Below, in pieces: positions 33,789 through 40,540 of a stretch of DNA of 64,000 nucleotides. The translations under genes and the position numbers were made by a program. How positions within the stretch are numbered: the stretch's first letter is position 1; each line of letters starts with the position of its first letter. The DNA is taken from assembly GCF_017497985.1 (NCBI RefSeq), contig NZ_JAGDFV010000003.1, positions 1 to 64,000 on the forward strand. The letters run 5' to 3'. The notes beneath the pieces were generated by a model. It saw only the letters and a list, made by a program, of their open reading frames with translations, did not search any database and was not told the origin of the DNA. Origin of the DNA: Meiothermus sp. CFH 77666. Lineage in GTDB: Bacteria; Deinococcota; Deinococci; Deinococcales; Thermaceae.

Positions 33789-34456
33789 TGCTGCTTCTCG
33801 CGGAAGTAGTACGGCAGATACACGGCAACCTCAGCTAAGAGCTTCACGTCCTTGAAGTAGCCCTCGAGGGCGCTGCGCTTCTCCTGGGGCAGCCTGGCGG
33901 CGATGACTCTCTCCCGGAGGTTTACGTGCTCGGGCATGTTCAGGTGGCTGTTTACCAGGTGCTCGGGTACGCCCCGGTGTTTGAGATAGAGCCGGGCCCA
34001 GTTCGAGGTCAACAGGTCGGCCAGGGGCAACAGACCCAGTTCCAGGGCTTCCCCGGCCAGTCGGGTCAGGGTGATGGGGAGGTCGGCTACAGGGGTTACG
34101 CCCAGGAAAGACTCGGCATCCTGCCTTGCAGCGAGGACCTGAACGTCGTTTATGGGCTCCGGGGTCAGGCTGGAGGGGAGGGTCTGCATGGCCTGGAGGC
34201 GGGCCTGGAAGCTGTTTTTTAATTCTTCGATGCGGTTCCGAAGCTCGGCCTTGAGCTCCAGGAGCCGGGCGGCCTTGTAGTCGGCGCGGAGCCGCTCATC
34301 CTTCTGGAGGGCGTTGGCCTGGGCCTGGAAGCGCTCGAGGGCGGCCTCAGCGTCCTGAAGGATGCCCAGCACAAAGCGCTCGGTGCTGGGGGTCATGTCC
34401 TTGGCGATGGTGCGGATCTCGTTCTCAAGGTTGGCAGGGTTAGCGAACTTGGTCAT
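33785..34456 (-). CDS. Coiled-coil element protein of unknown function
   Basis: A 223-residue protein. Residues 25-95 are a long coiled coil (ILQDAEAALERFQAQANALQKDERLRADYKAARLLELKAELRNRIEELKNSFQARL). The C-terminal half is helical and ends in YLPYYFREKQQ. AAGGAGA precedes the ATG. No family is recognised. Confidence 0.68.
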   Translation of the reverse strand: MTKFANPANLENEIRTIAKDMTPSTERFVLGILQDAEAALERFQAQANALQKDERLRADYKAARLLELKAELRNRIEELKNSFQARLQAMQTLPSSLTPEPINDVQVLAARQDAESFLGVTPVADLPITLTRLAGEALELGLLPLADLLTSNWARLYLKHRGVPEHLVNSHLNMPEHVNLRERVIAARLPQEKRSALEGYFKDVKLLAEVAVYLPYYFREKQQ

Positions 34457-34471
34457 GATGATTCTCCTTGT

Positions 34472-34831
34472 TCAGGGTTGAACAACATCTAGGGTTTGGG
34501 GTCGGGGGGTGGAGGGGTAGATGGGCCTGATACGGGCCATGCGCTCCAGGCGCGGGGGGTTGCCAGGCCACTGGGCATGTACTTCTACGCTGTGGGAAGG
34601 GTAGGGGTACAGCCGCTCGAGCTTCTTGAGCATCTCGTCCAGCCAGTCCTCCAGGGTCAGGCTGGGCATGCCGGAAAACCTGCTATGGGCCTCCAGGGCC
34701 TCACTGAGGGGTAGCACCGTCACCAGGACGGTCACATCGTCCACCACCACCCGTAGCAGGGGCGGGCGGTAGGTATCCAGCTTGGTTGCCAGTTTGGGCA
34801 AATGAGGGCGAAGGGCTTGCCAGTGGTTCAT
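34472..34831 (-). CDS. Element protein of unknown function
   Basis: A 119-residue protein whose ATGA start overlaps the helicase stop. LLRVVVDDVTVLVTVLPLSEALEAH suggests a small alpha/beta fold; the tail is Pro/Arg-rich. No family is recognised. Confidence 0.62.
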   Translation of the reverse strand: MNHWQALRPHLPKLATKLDTYRPPLLRVVVDDVTVLVTVLPLSEALEAHSRFSGMPSLTLEDWLDEMLKKLERLYPYPSHSVEVHAQWPGNPPRLERMARIRPIYPSTPRPQTLDVVQP

Positions 34832-36072
34832 AACTCCACCTCGAGATTTGATGAAGTGGGAGGATTTGATGAAGTGGGCACTTCATCAAATCCTTCGCTG
34901 TCCTGGACGCTATTTTCCCCATTTGATGAAGTGTTTCTGGTAGCAAGTGGCTCTAACGGTGAATGAACTTTATTGTTGATGCCGGGTATCAGTTCATCAA
35001 ATAGGGGTTTTACCGTCTCAGACGGGATTTCATTTGATGAAGTCCCGACTTCATCAAATAGCTTTGAGTTCATCAAATCCGGCAATAAGGTGTAGCCTAG
35101 CGGGTTACCGCGACCGCCCAGGTGTTGCACTGCCAGGCGCGGCCCCAGGTCGGCCTCGAGCTCCTTGAGCGCTGAAGCGGCCCAGCGTTCAGTGCAATTG
35201 GCCTTTTGAACGGCAATAGTTAGAAGGTGCTGCCGGTTTATGGGCACACCCTGGGCCAGCTTGAGGGCCTGGAGCATGGCAACCTTGGCCTTGTCAATCA
35301 GGGACGAAGCCTCTGGCAAGGCGACCACATAGGCACGGGCGACGGTGTCCAGGTTCTCCAGCGCAATTGAAAAACCTACCGGAGCCGGCTCTGGGGCATA
35401 GCTCATTTTGGTACAGGTCAGCCGCAGGACATCCGCGCCATTGACTTCTTTGGGCGGGACGCGGTCTAGAGCAAACACCGCTCGGGGGGCGAAACCCTTA
35501 GCTGCGCTGCCGTAGGCCCCCCTTCCTGCTACCGTTTCGCCCGGCTGGAGTTTTCCCACATGGTCAAGCAGCAAAATGGACACATCCAAAGCCTTGGCGA
35601 GCCCGGCCAGGCCCGTCAAGGCGGCCTGTACGTGGTGAGCCTTCATAATATCCAGGCCCAAAAATGCGGACGCGAAGGTGTCCAGCACGATAAGCGTGAA
35701 GCCGTGGCAAATTTCGTCAGCCAGGGCGTCCACATCCTCAGGGGTTAAGCCCCCAGTAATCGCGCGGAGCTCGATTTTATCGCGGCTAGCATCCGGGTAG
35801 CCGTTTAGGAATCGATTAACCCAGGTCTGGTAGCCAAAGCCGGTCGGGTCATCCGCGTCCAGGATGAGCACCCGGCCCGGCCTGACGGCCCGGCCCAGGA
35901 AGTGACCCTGCTCACGGGCTACCTGAACAGCCAAATAGCTTGCGAGGCGGGTTTTCCCGACCCCGGGCGGGGCAAACACCAGGCTCACATGACCCAGTGG
36001 GAAAAGTCTATCAACGGCCCAGGTAGGCTGCGGAACCCTTTGGGGGAAGGTCAGAGGGGCAAATGGCATCAT
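34828..36072 (-). CDS. RecA-like AAA ATPase, RepA-type replicative helicase
   Basis: A 414-residue protein. Walker A is FAPPGVGKT (about 33-41), a RepA-like LILDADDP follows, and Walker B is LIVLDTFAS. ILLLDHVGK and GRGAYGSAAKGFAPRAVF match the AAA_25/RepA helicase group. Residues 250-320 look like a winged-helix region (ALKLAQGVPINRQHLLTIAVQKANCTERWAASALKELEADLG). ATG 36072 is chosen because GGGAGG lies 5 nt before it and it overlaps the upstream stop. The last 80 residues are low-complexity, with repeated FDEV, FDEL and TSSN words dictated by a DNA repeat. Confidence 0.85.
   Translation of the reverse strand: MMPFAPLTFPQRVPQPTWAVDRLFPLGHVSLVFAPPGVGKTRLASYLAVQVAREQGHFLGRAVRPGRVLILDADDPTGFGYQTWVNRFLNGYPDASRDKIELRAITGGLTPEDVDALADEICHGFTLIVLDTFASAFLGLDIMKAHHVQAALTGLAGLAKALDVSILLLDHVGKLQPGETVAGRGAYGSAAKGFAPRAVFALDRVPPKEVNGADVLRLTCTKMSYAPEPAPVGFSIALENLDTVARAYVVALPEASSLIDKAKVAMLQALKLAQGVPINRQHLLTIAVQKANCTERWAASALKELEADLGPRLAVQHLGGRGNPLGYTLLPDLMNSKLFDEVGTSSNEIPSETVKPLFDELIPGINNKVHSPLEPLATRNTSSNGENSVQDSEGFDEVPTSSNPPTSSNLEVEL
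34846..35079. repeat. Iteron-like array inside the helicase gene
   Basis: Eight copies of ATTTGATGAAGT or its complement. Plus orientation: 34846, 34864, 34921 and 35032. Minus orientation: 34880, 34991, 35048 and 35068 (copies at 34991 and 35068 have one change). Two pairs form large palindromes, 34862-34893 with 15-bp arms and 35032-35059 with 12-bp arms. Confidence 0.85.
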
Positions 36073-36659
36073 TCCACCTCCCAGCCGGATTTTTTGTGCC
36101 ATTGACCGCGCTGCGATTTTTGAGGTTCCCGATCCGGCAGCTCGAGGGGGTTCAAGGCCCCCTTCGCAAGCGCACGGCGGGCGGTCGTTTCGGCCTCCCT
36201 CACCTCCAGCCCGGCGGCGGCGGCAGCCTGGATGAGCTCCTGGAGGGCCTTCTCGAGGTCAAGGCCCAGGGCCTCGAGCCTTCCGAGTCCATAGGCAGCC
36301 CGTGCTAGCACGTTGTTACGGTTGCCCACCGGTGCGGTGGAAACCTCGGCAATGGCGCGGGCAAGGGCGGCCTCGACGTAGGCCCTCTCGCGGTTTTTTG
36401 CGTCCGGGCGTTGCCAGCGAGGCACATCGTCGCCCTGGTTATGGGGATCGAGCGCGGCGATGCCATGCTGGGCGACGAGGCGGACTTCAGCAGCGCTCAG
36501 CATGAAGCCCTCACCGTCACCAGGACGATATGCAGCCAGCACAATCCCGGCACCCAGCATGTTCGGCGGGGGCGTGTGAACCTCGAAGTTTTCAATCGCA
36601 AGCGCGGCGGCGGCCTTTAGCAGGTCGGCGCGCGATATGTTAAGATCCGAATGCGGCAT
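36069..36659 (-). CDS. Primase-associated protein (primase C-terminal-like)
   Basis: A 196-residue protein. The segment APVGNRNNVLARAAYGLGRLEALGLDLEKALQELIQAAAAAGLEVREAETTARRALAKG matches the helical domain found after bifunctional primase-polymerase domains in plasmids and phages. The catalytic primase domain is absent, so it may be a helicase-loading partner or a primase remnant. It overlaps the helicase start by 4 bp, which suggests a shared replication role. Confidence 0.65.
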   Translation of the reverse strand: MPHSDLNISRADLLKAAAALAIENFEVHTPPPNMLGAGIVLAAYRPGDGEGFMLSAAEVRLVAQHGIAALDPHNQGDDVPRWQRPDAKNRERAYVEAALARAIAEVSTAPVGNRNNVLARAAYGLGRLEALGLDLEKALQELIQAAAAAGLEVREAETTARRALAKGALNPLELPDREPQKSQRGQWHKKSGWEVE

Positions 36660-36671
36660 AGCAATTCCCCC

Positions 36672-36872
36672 CTACTCCCCGCCCGGCCCGGCGGGGGTTT
36701 GCCTTGCCAGCAGGCCCAAGCGCTCGAGTTCTACTCTGGGGATACGCACAACGCGCCCCAGCCGCACCACACGCAGTTCACCGCGAGAAATCATGTTGTA
36801 CACATGGTTTTTATGTACTCCAAGCGTCTGAGCAAGCTCAGGGACGCTAAAAACCAGCTTTTCGTTAAGCAT
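36672..36872 (-). CDS. Excisionase-like HTH DNA-binding protein
   Basis: A 66-residue protein of the MerR-like HTH_17 group: LVFSVPELAQTLGVHKNHVYNMISRGELRVVRLGRVVRIPRVELERLGL. Such proteins act as excisionases or as regulators in integrative elements. ATG 36872 has GGAG upstream. It heads the replication gene line. Confidence 0.85.
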   Translation of the reverse strand: MLNEKLVFSVPELAQTLGVHKNHVYNMISRGELRVVRLGRVVRIPRVELERLGLLARQTPAGPGGE

Positions 36873-36938
36873 TGTTTTACGCTCCAACTTTCACGGGCAT
36901 GAGCCCGGCCAGAAACCTAAAGCCGAGAACAGCAGGTT

Positions 36939-37334
36939 TCAGGCGTTAGGAGCGTTAACGAAAATCGTTTGTTTGTGAGGGGTTAGTGGTGGGGGGATGG
37001 GCGGCATCGGAGGCAGGTCAGCAGGGCGTAGATTCGGCTCGAGGTCATTCTCGGCCTCGGGAATGACCGCGAGCAGCACTGCCATCAGCAACTCCCAAAA
37101 TGCGCGCAAAGCGCGTTTGGGGCCTAGCGCGTCCAGCATCTTTGCCCCTTTTTGTGCCAATTTGTTGCCCCGATCGGTGAAGACAACCCCAGGGATGCGG
37201 CGGGCGGCCTGTTGTAGGGCCTGGGCCAGCAGCCAAGCTCCCCTGAGAGCGTAAAAATTTTGGAGGGCGGCGTGAAGCCCGGCGGCGGCCTCGGCCACCA
37301 TCTGCGCCATTTCACGCTTCGCCCTGTCCCGCAT
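36939..37334 (-). CDS. Element protein of unknown function
   Basis: A 131-residue protein, helical in the first 95 residues (MVAEAAAGLHAALQNFYALRGAWLLAQALQQAARR, then LRAFWELLMAVLLAVIPEAEND) with a Pro-rich tail. No ribosome site is clear and an ATG nine codons in is an alternative start. No family is recognised. Confidence 0.55.
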   Translation of the reverse strand: MRDRAKREMAQMVAEAAAGLHAALQNFYALRGAWLLAQALQQAARRIPGVVFTDRGNKLAQKGAKMLDALGPKRALRAFWELLMAVLLAVIPEAENDLEPNLRPADLPPMPPIPPPLTPHKQTIFVNAPNA

Positions 37335-37409
37335 GGCCCAATACTACCACACGCAACCTCAAGAAAACAAGTCCAGCACGTTATTACCGCATGCGGTCAC
37401 ATCCTGATA

Positions 37410-37453
37410 TTTTGACCCCATTTTTGACCCCAATTGACCCCAGTTTTGACCCC
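37410..37453. promoter_or_regulatory. Right group of TTTTGACCCC sites (probable integrase arm sites)
   Basis: TTTTGACCCC at 37410, 37422 and 37444 and AATTGACCCC at 37432, spaced 10 to 12 bp. A perfect palindrome, ACCGCATGCGGT, lies just before them at 37386-37397. The remainder of 37335-37552 holds no gene. Confidence 0.65.
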
Positions 37454-37552
37454 AAACCGGAAGTATTCCAGAGTGACGTGAAGTGATGAAAACCCCGTAT
37501 TCATGGTACAGAGATTGATTTTATGTGATAGCTTGTGATGGGTTCTCAACTT

Positions 37553-37653
37553 CTACGGATCAGTAGGTCGTGGGTTCGAATCCTGCCGCGCCCGCCAAGT
37601 ACAGGACGAAGAAAACCGGGGTTATTCCAAGCCCCGGTTTTCGTTTTGACCCC
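37553..37653 (+). repeat. Right attachment repeat (101 bp), tRNA 3' part
   Basis: Identical to 31545-31645 and so contains the 3' part of tRNA-Arg(ACG) plus its terminator, without a 5' half. Confidence 0.93.
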
Positions 37654-37657
37654 TGGG

Positions 37658-37765
37658 TTAGGGCAAGTCCTCCGGGTCAACCACAAAGCCCTGCCGCCCG
37701 GGCTGGAGCAGGTGACGGTACACCCCCAGGGTGATGTTCGGGTTGGCATGGCCCACGCGCTCGGC
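37658..37765 (-). pseudogene. Integrase C-terminal remnant of an older element
   Basis: Reads [20 protein letters not shown] then RQGFVVDPEDLP and stops at 37658. It aligns with the last 35 residues of the intact integrase, including its H and Y active-site region, and lies in the same place relative to the right attachment repeat. Everything upstream is gone. Confidence 0.85.
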
Positions 37766-37784
37766 CTCGATTTTGGGGGCCGAC

Positions 37785-38471
37785 TCAGGCGAGGGTTTTC
37801 GCCGGGCTGGGGGTGGGTATGGGCTCCTTGAGAAAGGTCTCGAGTATTTGTTCGGCAAGCTTGTTTAGGCTCTGGTTAAGCGACCGCACATCCCCCAACA
37901 GCCGCAGCCCTGGGCCATCGAAGGCGTCCAGACCAGTCTGAGCAGCTACACGCCAGGACTCCACCGTCAGGGGCAGGTGCTCAAAATGGTAGCGGCTGTA
38001 AATGCTGAGCGAAAACAAGACTGCCAGGGTCTCGGGGTTACCCTCATACCAGCGCGTCACCTTCTCTGGTCGGGATTCGGAGTAATCCAGCACCCAGAGC
38101 CTGCCTGCGGGGTCTGTGGCCAGGTTTTGCAGTATGGTTCCGGCCTCGAGTAAATCTTCATCGCCCAGAGCAGCCTTCACCGAGATGGCCCGTAGAAGCT
38201 CAGGGTGATTGCGGTCTACTGGCTTGCTCAGTTCCAGCACCGGGACGACGATCCCGATGGGCTCGAGGCGCTCGTCAACCAGTACGCTCACTCGAGGGCT
38301 GCCAATCCCAACCGCGCGTGCCAGAATAGAGCGCAGCACCTCGCCCTGAATCTGTGGCCGCGCAAGCCGCTTCACGCGGTACGCCCGGCCCCAAGCATCG
38401 TGGGCCAGTTGGGTCTTATCCTCGCCGAAAACCAGGTCGCTCTCAGTAATCACCAGGGTTGCTTGCTCCAT
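37785..38471 (-). CDS. Protein of unknown function
   Basis: A 228-residue protein with AAGGAGG before ATG 38471. It is soluble with a possible kinase-like or HipA-like mixed fold (AHDAWGRAYRVKRLARPQIQG; DPAGRLWVLDYSESRPEKVTRWYEGN), but no motif is certain. It ends beside the integrase remnant, so it may be host DNA or cargo of the older element. Confidence 0.6.
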   Translation of the reverse strand: MEQATLVITESDLVFGEDKTQLAHDAWGRAYRVKRLARPQIQGEVLRSILARAVGIGSPRVSVLVDERLEPIGIVVPVLELSKPVDRNHPELLRAISVKAALGDEDLLEAGTILQNLATDPAGRLWVLDYSESRPEKVTRWYEGNPETLAVLFSLSIYSRYHFEHLPLTVESWRVAAQTGLDAFDGPGLRLLGDVRSLNQSLNKLAEQILETFLKEPIPTPSPAKTLA

Positions 38472-38555
38472 GTTTTTCCCTCCTTGCTTTTTCATTCTTG
38501 GGCAACCCAGGATTCCGATCAGCCGAAAGCTAAAAAATCGCGTTTGATCAACCCG

Positions 38556-38561
38556 TATACT
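38556..38561 (+). promoter_or_regulatory. Leaderless -10 box for the MFS gene
   Basis: TATACT ends 7 nt before ATG 38569, with no ribosome site. Confidence 0.5.
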
Positions 38562-38568
38562 GGGCCAA

Positions 38569-39786
38569 ATGCGTGCCCACACCAACCCCTGGTACTTGGT
38601 GCTCTCTTCCTATTGGTTCGCGAGTAGCTTCAAGTGGTTTCTGATTCTGCTGGTGCTGCTGCCGGCCAGGGTGGCCGAGTTGGTGCCTGAACCTGAACGC
38701 GCTACCCGGCTGGGGTTCTTGTTTGCCCTGGGCGCGGTAATGGCCTTCATTGGGCCGCCCATCTGGGGCTACATCTCCGACCGGGTGGGGCGCCGAATGC
38801 CCTTTCTGGCCCTGGGGGCCATCCTGACGGCGGGCTCGCTGGTCTGGATGGCCTATGCGGGCAGCTACTGGCAACTGGTGGTGGCCTATTTGTTGCTCCA
38901 GCTGGCCGACGATATGGCCACCGGCCCCTACTCGGCGCTGATCCCCGACCTTACGGCCCGCCGGGAACGCGGAGTGGCTTCGGGCTGGCTGGGCACCCTC
39001 CAGGTGGGGGGCCAGGTAGTGGCGGGGGTGGTGGGCTTTTTGCTGGCCAACTTGCAGTGGCAGTTCCTCCTGATTGCCCTGGTCAACTTGCTGGCCGCCG
39101 GGATGATCCTGAGCCTGATTCGGGAGGTGCCGGGGTTGCAGCCGCAAAGGCGGGGGCTTTTGGAAAGCATGCTGGCTCCCTGGCAGAGCGCCGATTTCCG
39201 CTGGGTCTGGTTCACCCGCTTCCTGGTCATGCTGGCGCAGTACATGGTACAGACCTACCTTCAGTACTACCTGGCCGATGTGGTGCAAATCTTCCAGGCG
39301 TTTGGCCAGACCCTGGCCACCGAAGCCTTCCAGGCTGTGGCCCTGCTGGGTCTGCTCATTTCTGTAGGGGCCGCCATTTCAGCGGTTCCGGCGGGGCGCA
39401 TCTCCGACCAACAAGGCCGCAAGCCCATCATCTACATTGCGGGGGTGGGGCTGGCGGTATTGATGCTGCCCATTTTGTTGCTGCCCCGCTACGATGTGCT
39501 AATAGTGCTAGCCGTGGTGTTTGGGTTGCTGTATGGGGCCTACCTGGCGGTGGACTGGGCACTGGTTTCGGATGTGCTGCCCAACCCCCAGGCCCACGCC
39601 ACCGATATGGGTATCTGGCAGACCTCCATTGTGCTACCACAGGTGCTGGCGGGGGGCTTTGGGGCCATGCTCGATGCATTGAACCGTCAAAGTGCGGGCT
39701 CGGGCTACACCGTATTATTCCTGATTGCTGCGGTGTGTTTTGTGCTGGGCACCGTGCTGGTTCGCCAGATTCGCTCGGTGCGCTGA
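38569..39786 (+). CDS. Major facilitator superfamily transporter
   Basis: A 405-residue protein with about twelve membrane segments. The loop 2-3 motif GYISDRVGRRMPF and the matching GRISDQQGRKPIIYIAG in the second half are MFS hallmarks. The substrate cannot be told; the general shape suits drug or sugar export. It lies just upstream of the tRNA-Ser genes. Confidence 0.87.
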   Translation: MRAHTNPWYLVLSSYWFASSFKWFLILLVLLPARVAELVPEPERATRLGFLFALGAVMAFIGPPIWGYISDRVGRRMPFLALGAILTAGSLVWMAYAGSYWQLVVAYLLLQLADDMATGPYSALIPDLTARRERGVASGWLGTLQVGGQVVAGVVGFLLANLQWQFLLIALVNLLAAGMILSLIREVPGLQPQRRGLLESMLAPWQSADFRWVWFTRFLVMLAQYMVQTYLQYYLADVVQIFQAFGQTLATEAFQAVALLGLLISVGAAISAVPAGRISDQQGRKPIIYIAGVGLAVLMLPILLLPRYDVLIVLAVVFGLLYGAYLAVDWALVSDVLPNPQAHATDMGIWQTSIVLPQVLAGGFGAMLDALNRQSAGSGYTVLFLIAAVCFVLGTVLVRQIRSVR

Positions 39787-39863
39787 GTTGCTTGACAAGC
39801 CTGGTTCTCCATCCCATAGTAGTAGAGCGCTTTGACCGGGTGGAGGGCGCACAGCCAGAGTGT

Positions 39864-39953
39864 GGAGGGATGGCTGAGTGGTTGAAAGCGGCGGTCTTGA
39901 AAACCGTTGTAGGCGCAAGCCTACCGGGGGTTCGAATCCCTCTCCCTCCGCCA
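39864..39953 (+). tRNA. tRNA-Ser(TGA)
   Basis: A 90-nt cloverleaf with acceptor GGAGGGA/TCCCTCC, anticodon TGA at 39898-39900, a long variable arm (TAGGCGCAAGCCTA) and encoded CCA. Confidence 0.97.
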
Positions 39954-40046
39954 GAAGGTCGGGCCTGGGGTTTCAAACGTCTGGTTTTGTGCTAAAGTAA
40001 CGTTTGCGGTTTTTGGGGACGTGCCCCCTGAACCCACAACCCAACT

Positions 40047-40141
40047 GGAGGGGTGGCCGAGTGGCTGAAGGCGGCGGTTTGCTAAACCGTTATAGGGAAC
40101 GAAAGTCCCTATCGGGGGTTCGAATCCCCCCTCCTCCGCCA
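40047..40141 (+). tRNA. tRNA-Ser(GCT)
   Basis: A 95-nt cloverleaf with acceptor GGAGGGG/CTCCTCC, anticodon GCT at 40081-40083, a long variable arm (AGGGAACGAAAGTCCCT) and encoded CCA. Confidence 0.97.
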
Positions 40142-40167
40142 GAGCAGGGCCCATAAAACAGGGCATA

Positions 40168-40197
40168 GAGGTCAGGGATGTAGCTCCCTGGCCTCTT
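40168..40197 (+). terminator. Terminator after tRNA-Ser(GCT)
   Basis: GAGGTCAGGGA and TCCCTGGCCTC pair with one mismatch around a 6-nt loop, followed by TTG. The U-run is short. Confidence 0.5.
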
Positions 40198-40321
40198 GCA
40201 ATTGGTGGGCAGCCGAAGCGTTTCCTGCGAATGTCTGGCCTTGCCAAAGTGACCGCCAGGACGGTGTATTTCTCGCAATGTAAACCAGCAATCAGGGTGA
40301 AGTTTGGAAACTACCAAGGAG

Positions 40322-40364
40322 TTATCCACAGGTTATCCACAGAGTTATCCACAGCTTATTCACA
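40322..40364 (+). promoter_or_regulatory. Cluster of four DnaA boxes
   Basis: Perfect TTATCCACA at 40322, 40333 and 40345, and TTATTCACA at 40356, all in the same direction and spaced 11 to 12 bp. An AT-richer stretch (TTTTGATATTGAATCCG) follows. No dnaA or dnaN gene is in the window. The rest of 40198-40412 shows no gene. Confidence 0.85.
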
Positions 40365-40412
40365 GTGTTTGCCTGGTAACTTTTGATATTGAATCCGAAT
40401 TGACGAGTTTAG

Positions 40413-40512
40413 ATCGCTCTTCACAAATATCGAGCCATTACGGACATAGTATCCTTTGTCCTGGACAGAACAGTGGTCGCCGGAATGGGCGGCCACGTCT
40501 GTAAGGAGCGCT
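40413..40512 (+). repeat. Palindromic dispersed element, short form, copy R4
   Basis: Ends ATCGCTCTTCACAAAT and GTCTGTAAGGAGCGCT form an imperfect inverted repeat. The core reads TTGTCCTGGACAGAACAGTG then GGGCGGCCAC. It lies just upstream of the second MFS gene. Confidence 0.75.
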
Positions 40513-40540
40513 GTAAGCATCCTCCATAACCGATTTGAAC

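Larger units (their letters stand above)
31545..37653 (+). mobile_element. 6 kb integrative element in tRNA-Arg(ACG)
   Basis: Bounded by identical 101-bp direct repeats at 31545-31645 and 37553-37653, which cover the tRNA 3' part and its terminator. It carries, all on the minus strand, a 3'-proximal tyrosine integrase, several small unknown genes, a RecA-like helicase, a primase-associated protein and an excisionase-like HTH protein. There are no capsid, tail, relaxase or conjugation genes. It looks like an integrated plasmid-like or satellite replicon. Confidence 0.9.

Noticed and set aside
34846-35079. A CRISPR array
   Set aside because: The repeats are 12 bp, occur in both orientations, have irregular spacing and lie inside a coding region. 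No cas gene is in the window.
37553-37621. A second tRNA-Arg(ACG) gene
   Set aside because: Only the part from the anticodon loop to CCA is present. The 5' half and promoter are missing, so it is the right attachment repeat of the element.
31545-37653. A complete prophage
   Set aside because: No capsid, terminase, tail or lysis gene is present; only integration and replication functions are recognisable.
40322-40364. The main chromosomal replication origin
   Set aside because: Only four boxes are present, without dnaA, dnaN or a long intergenic array as in Thermus oriC. I keep it as an ectopic DnaA-box cluster.
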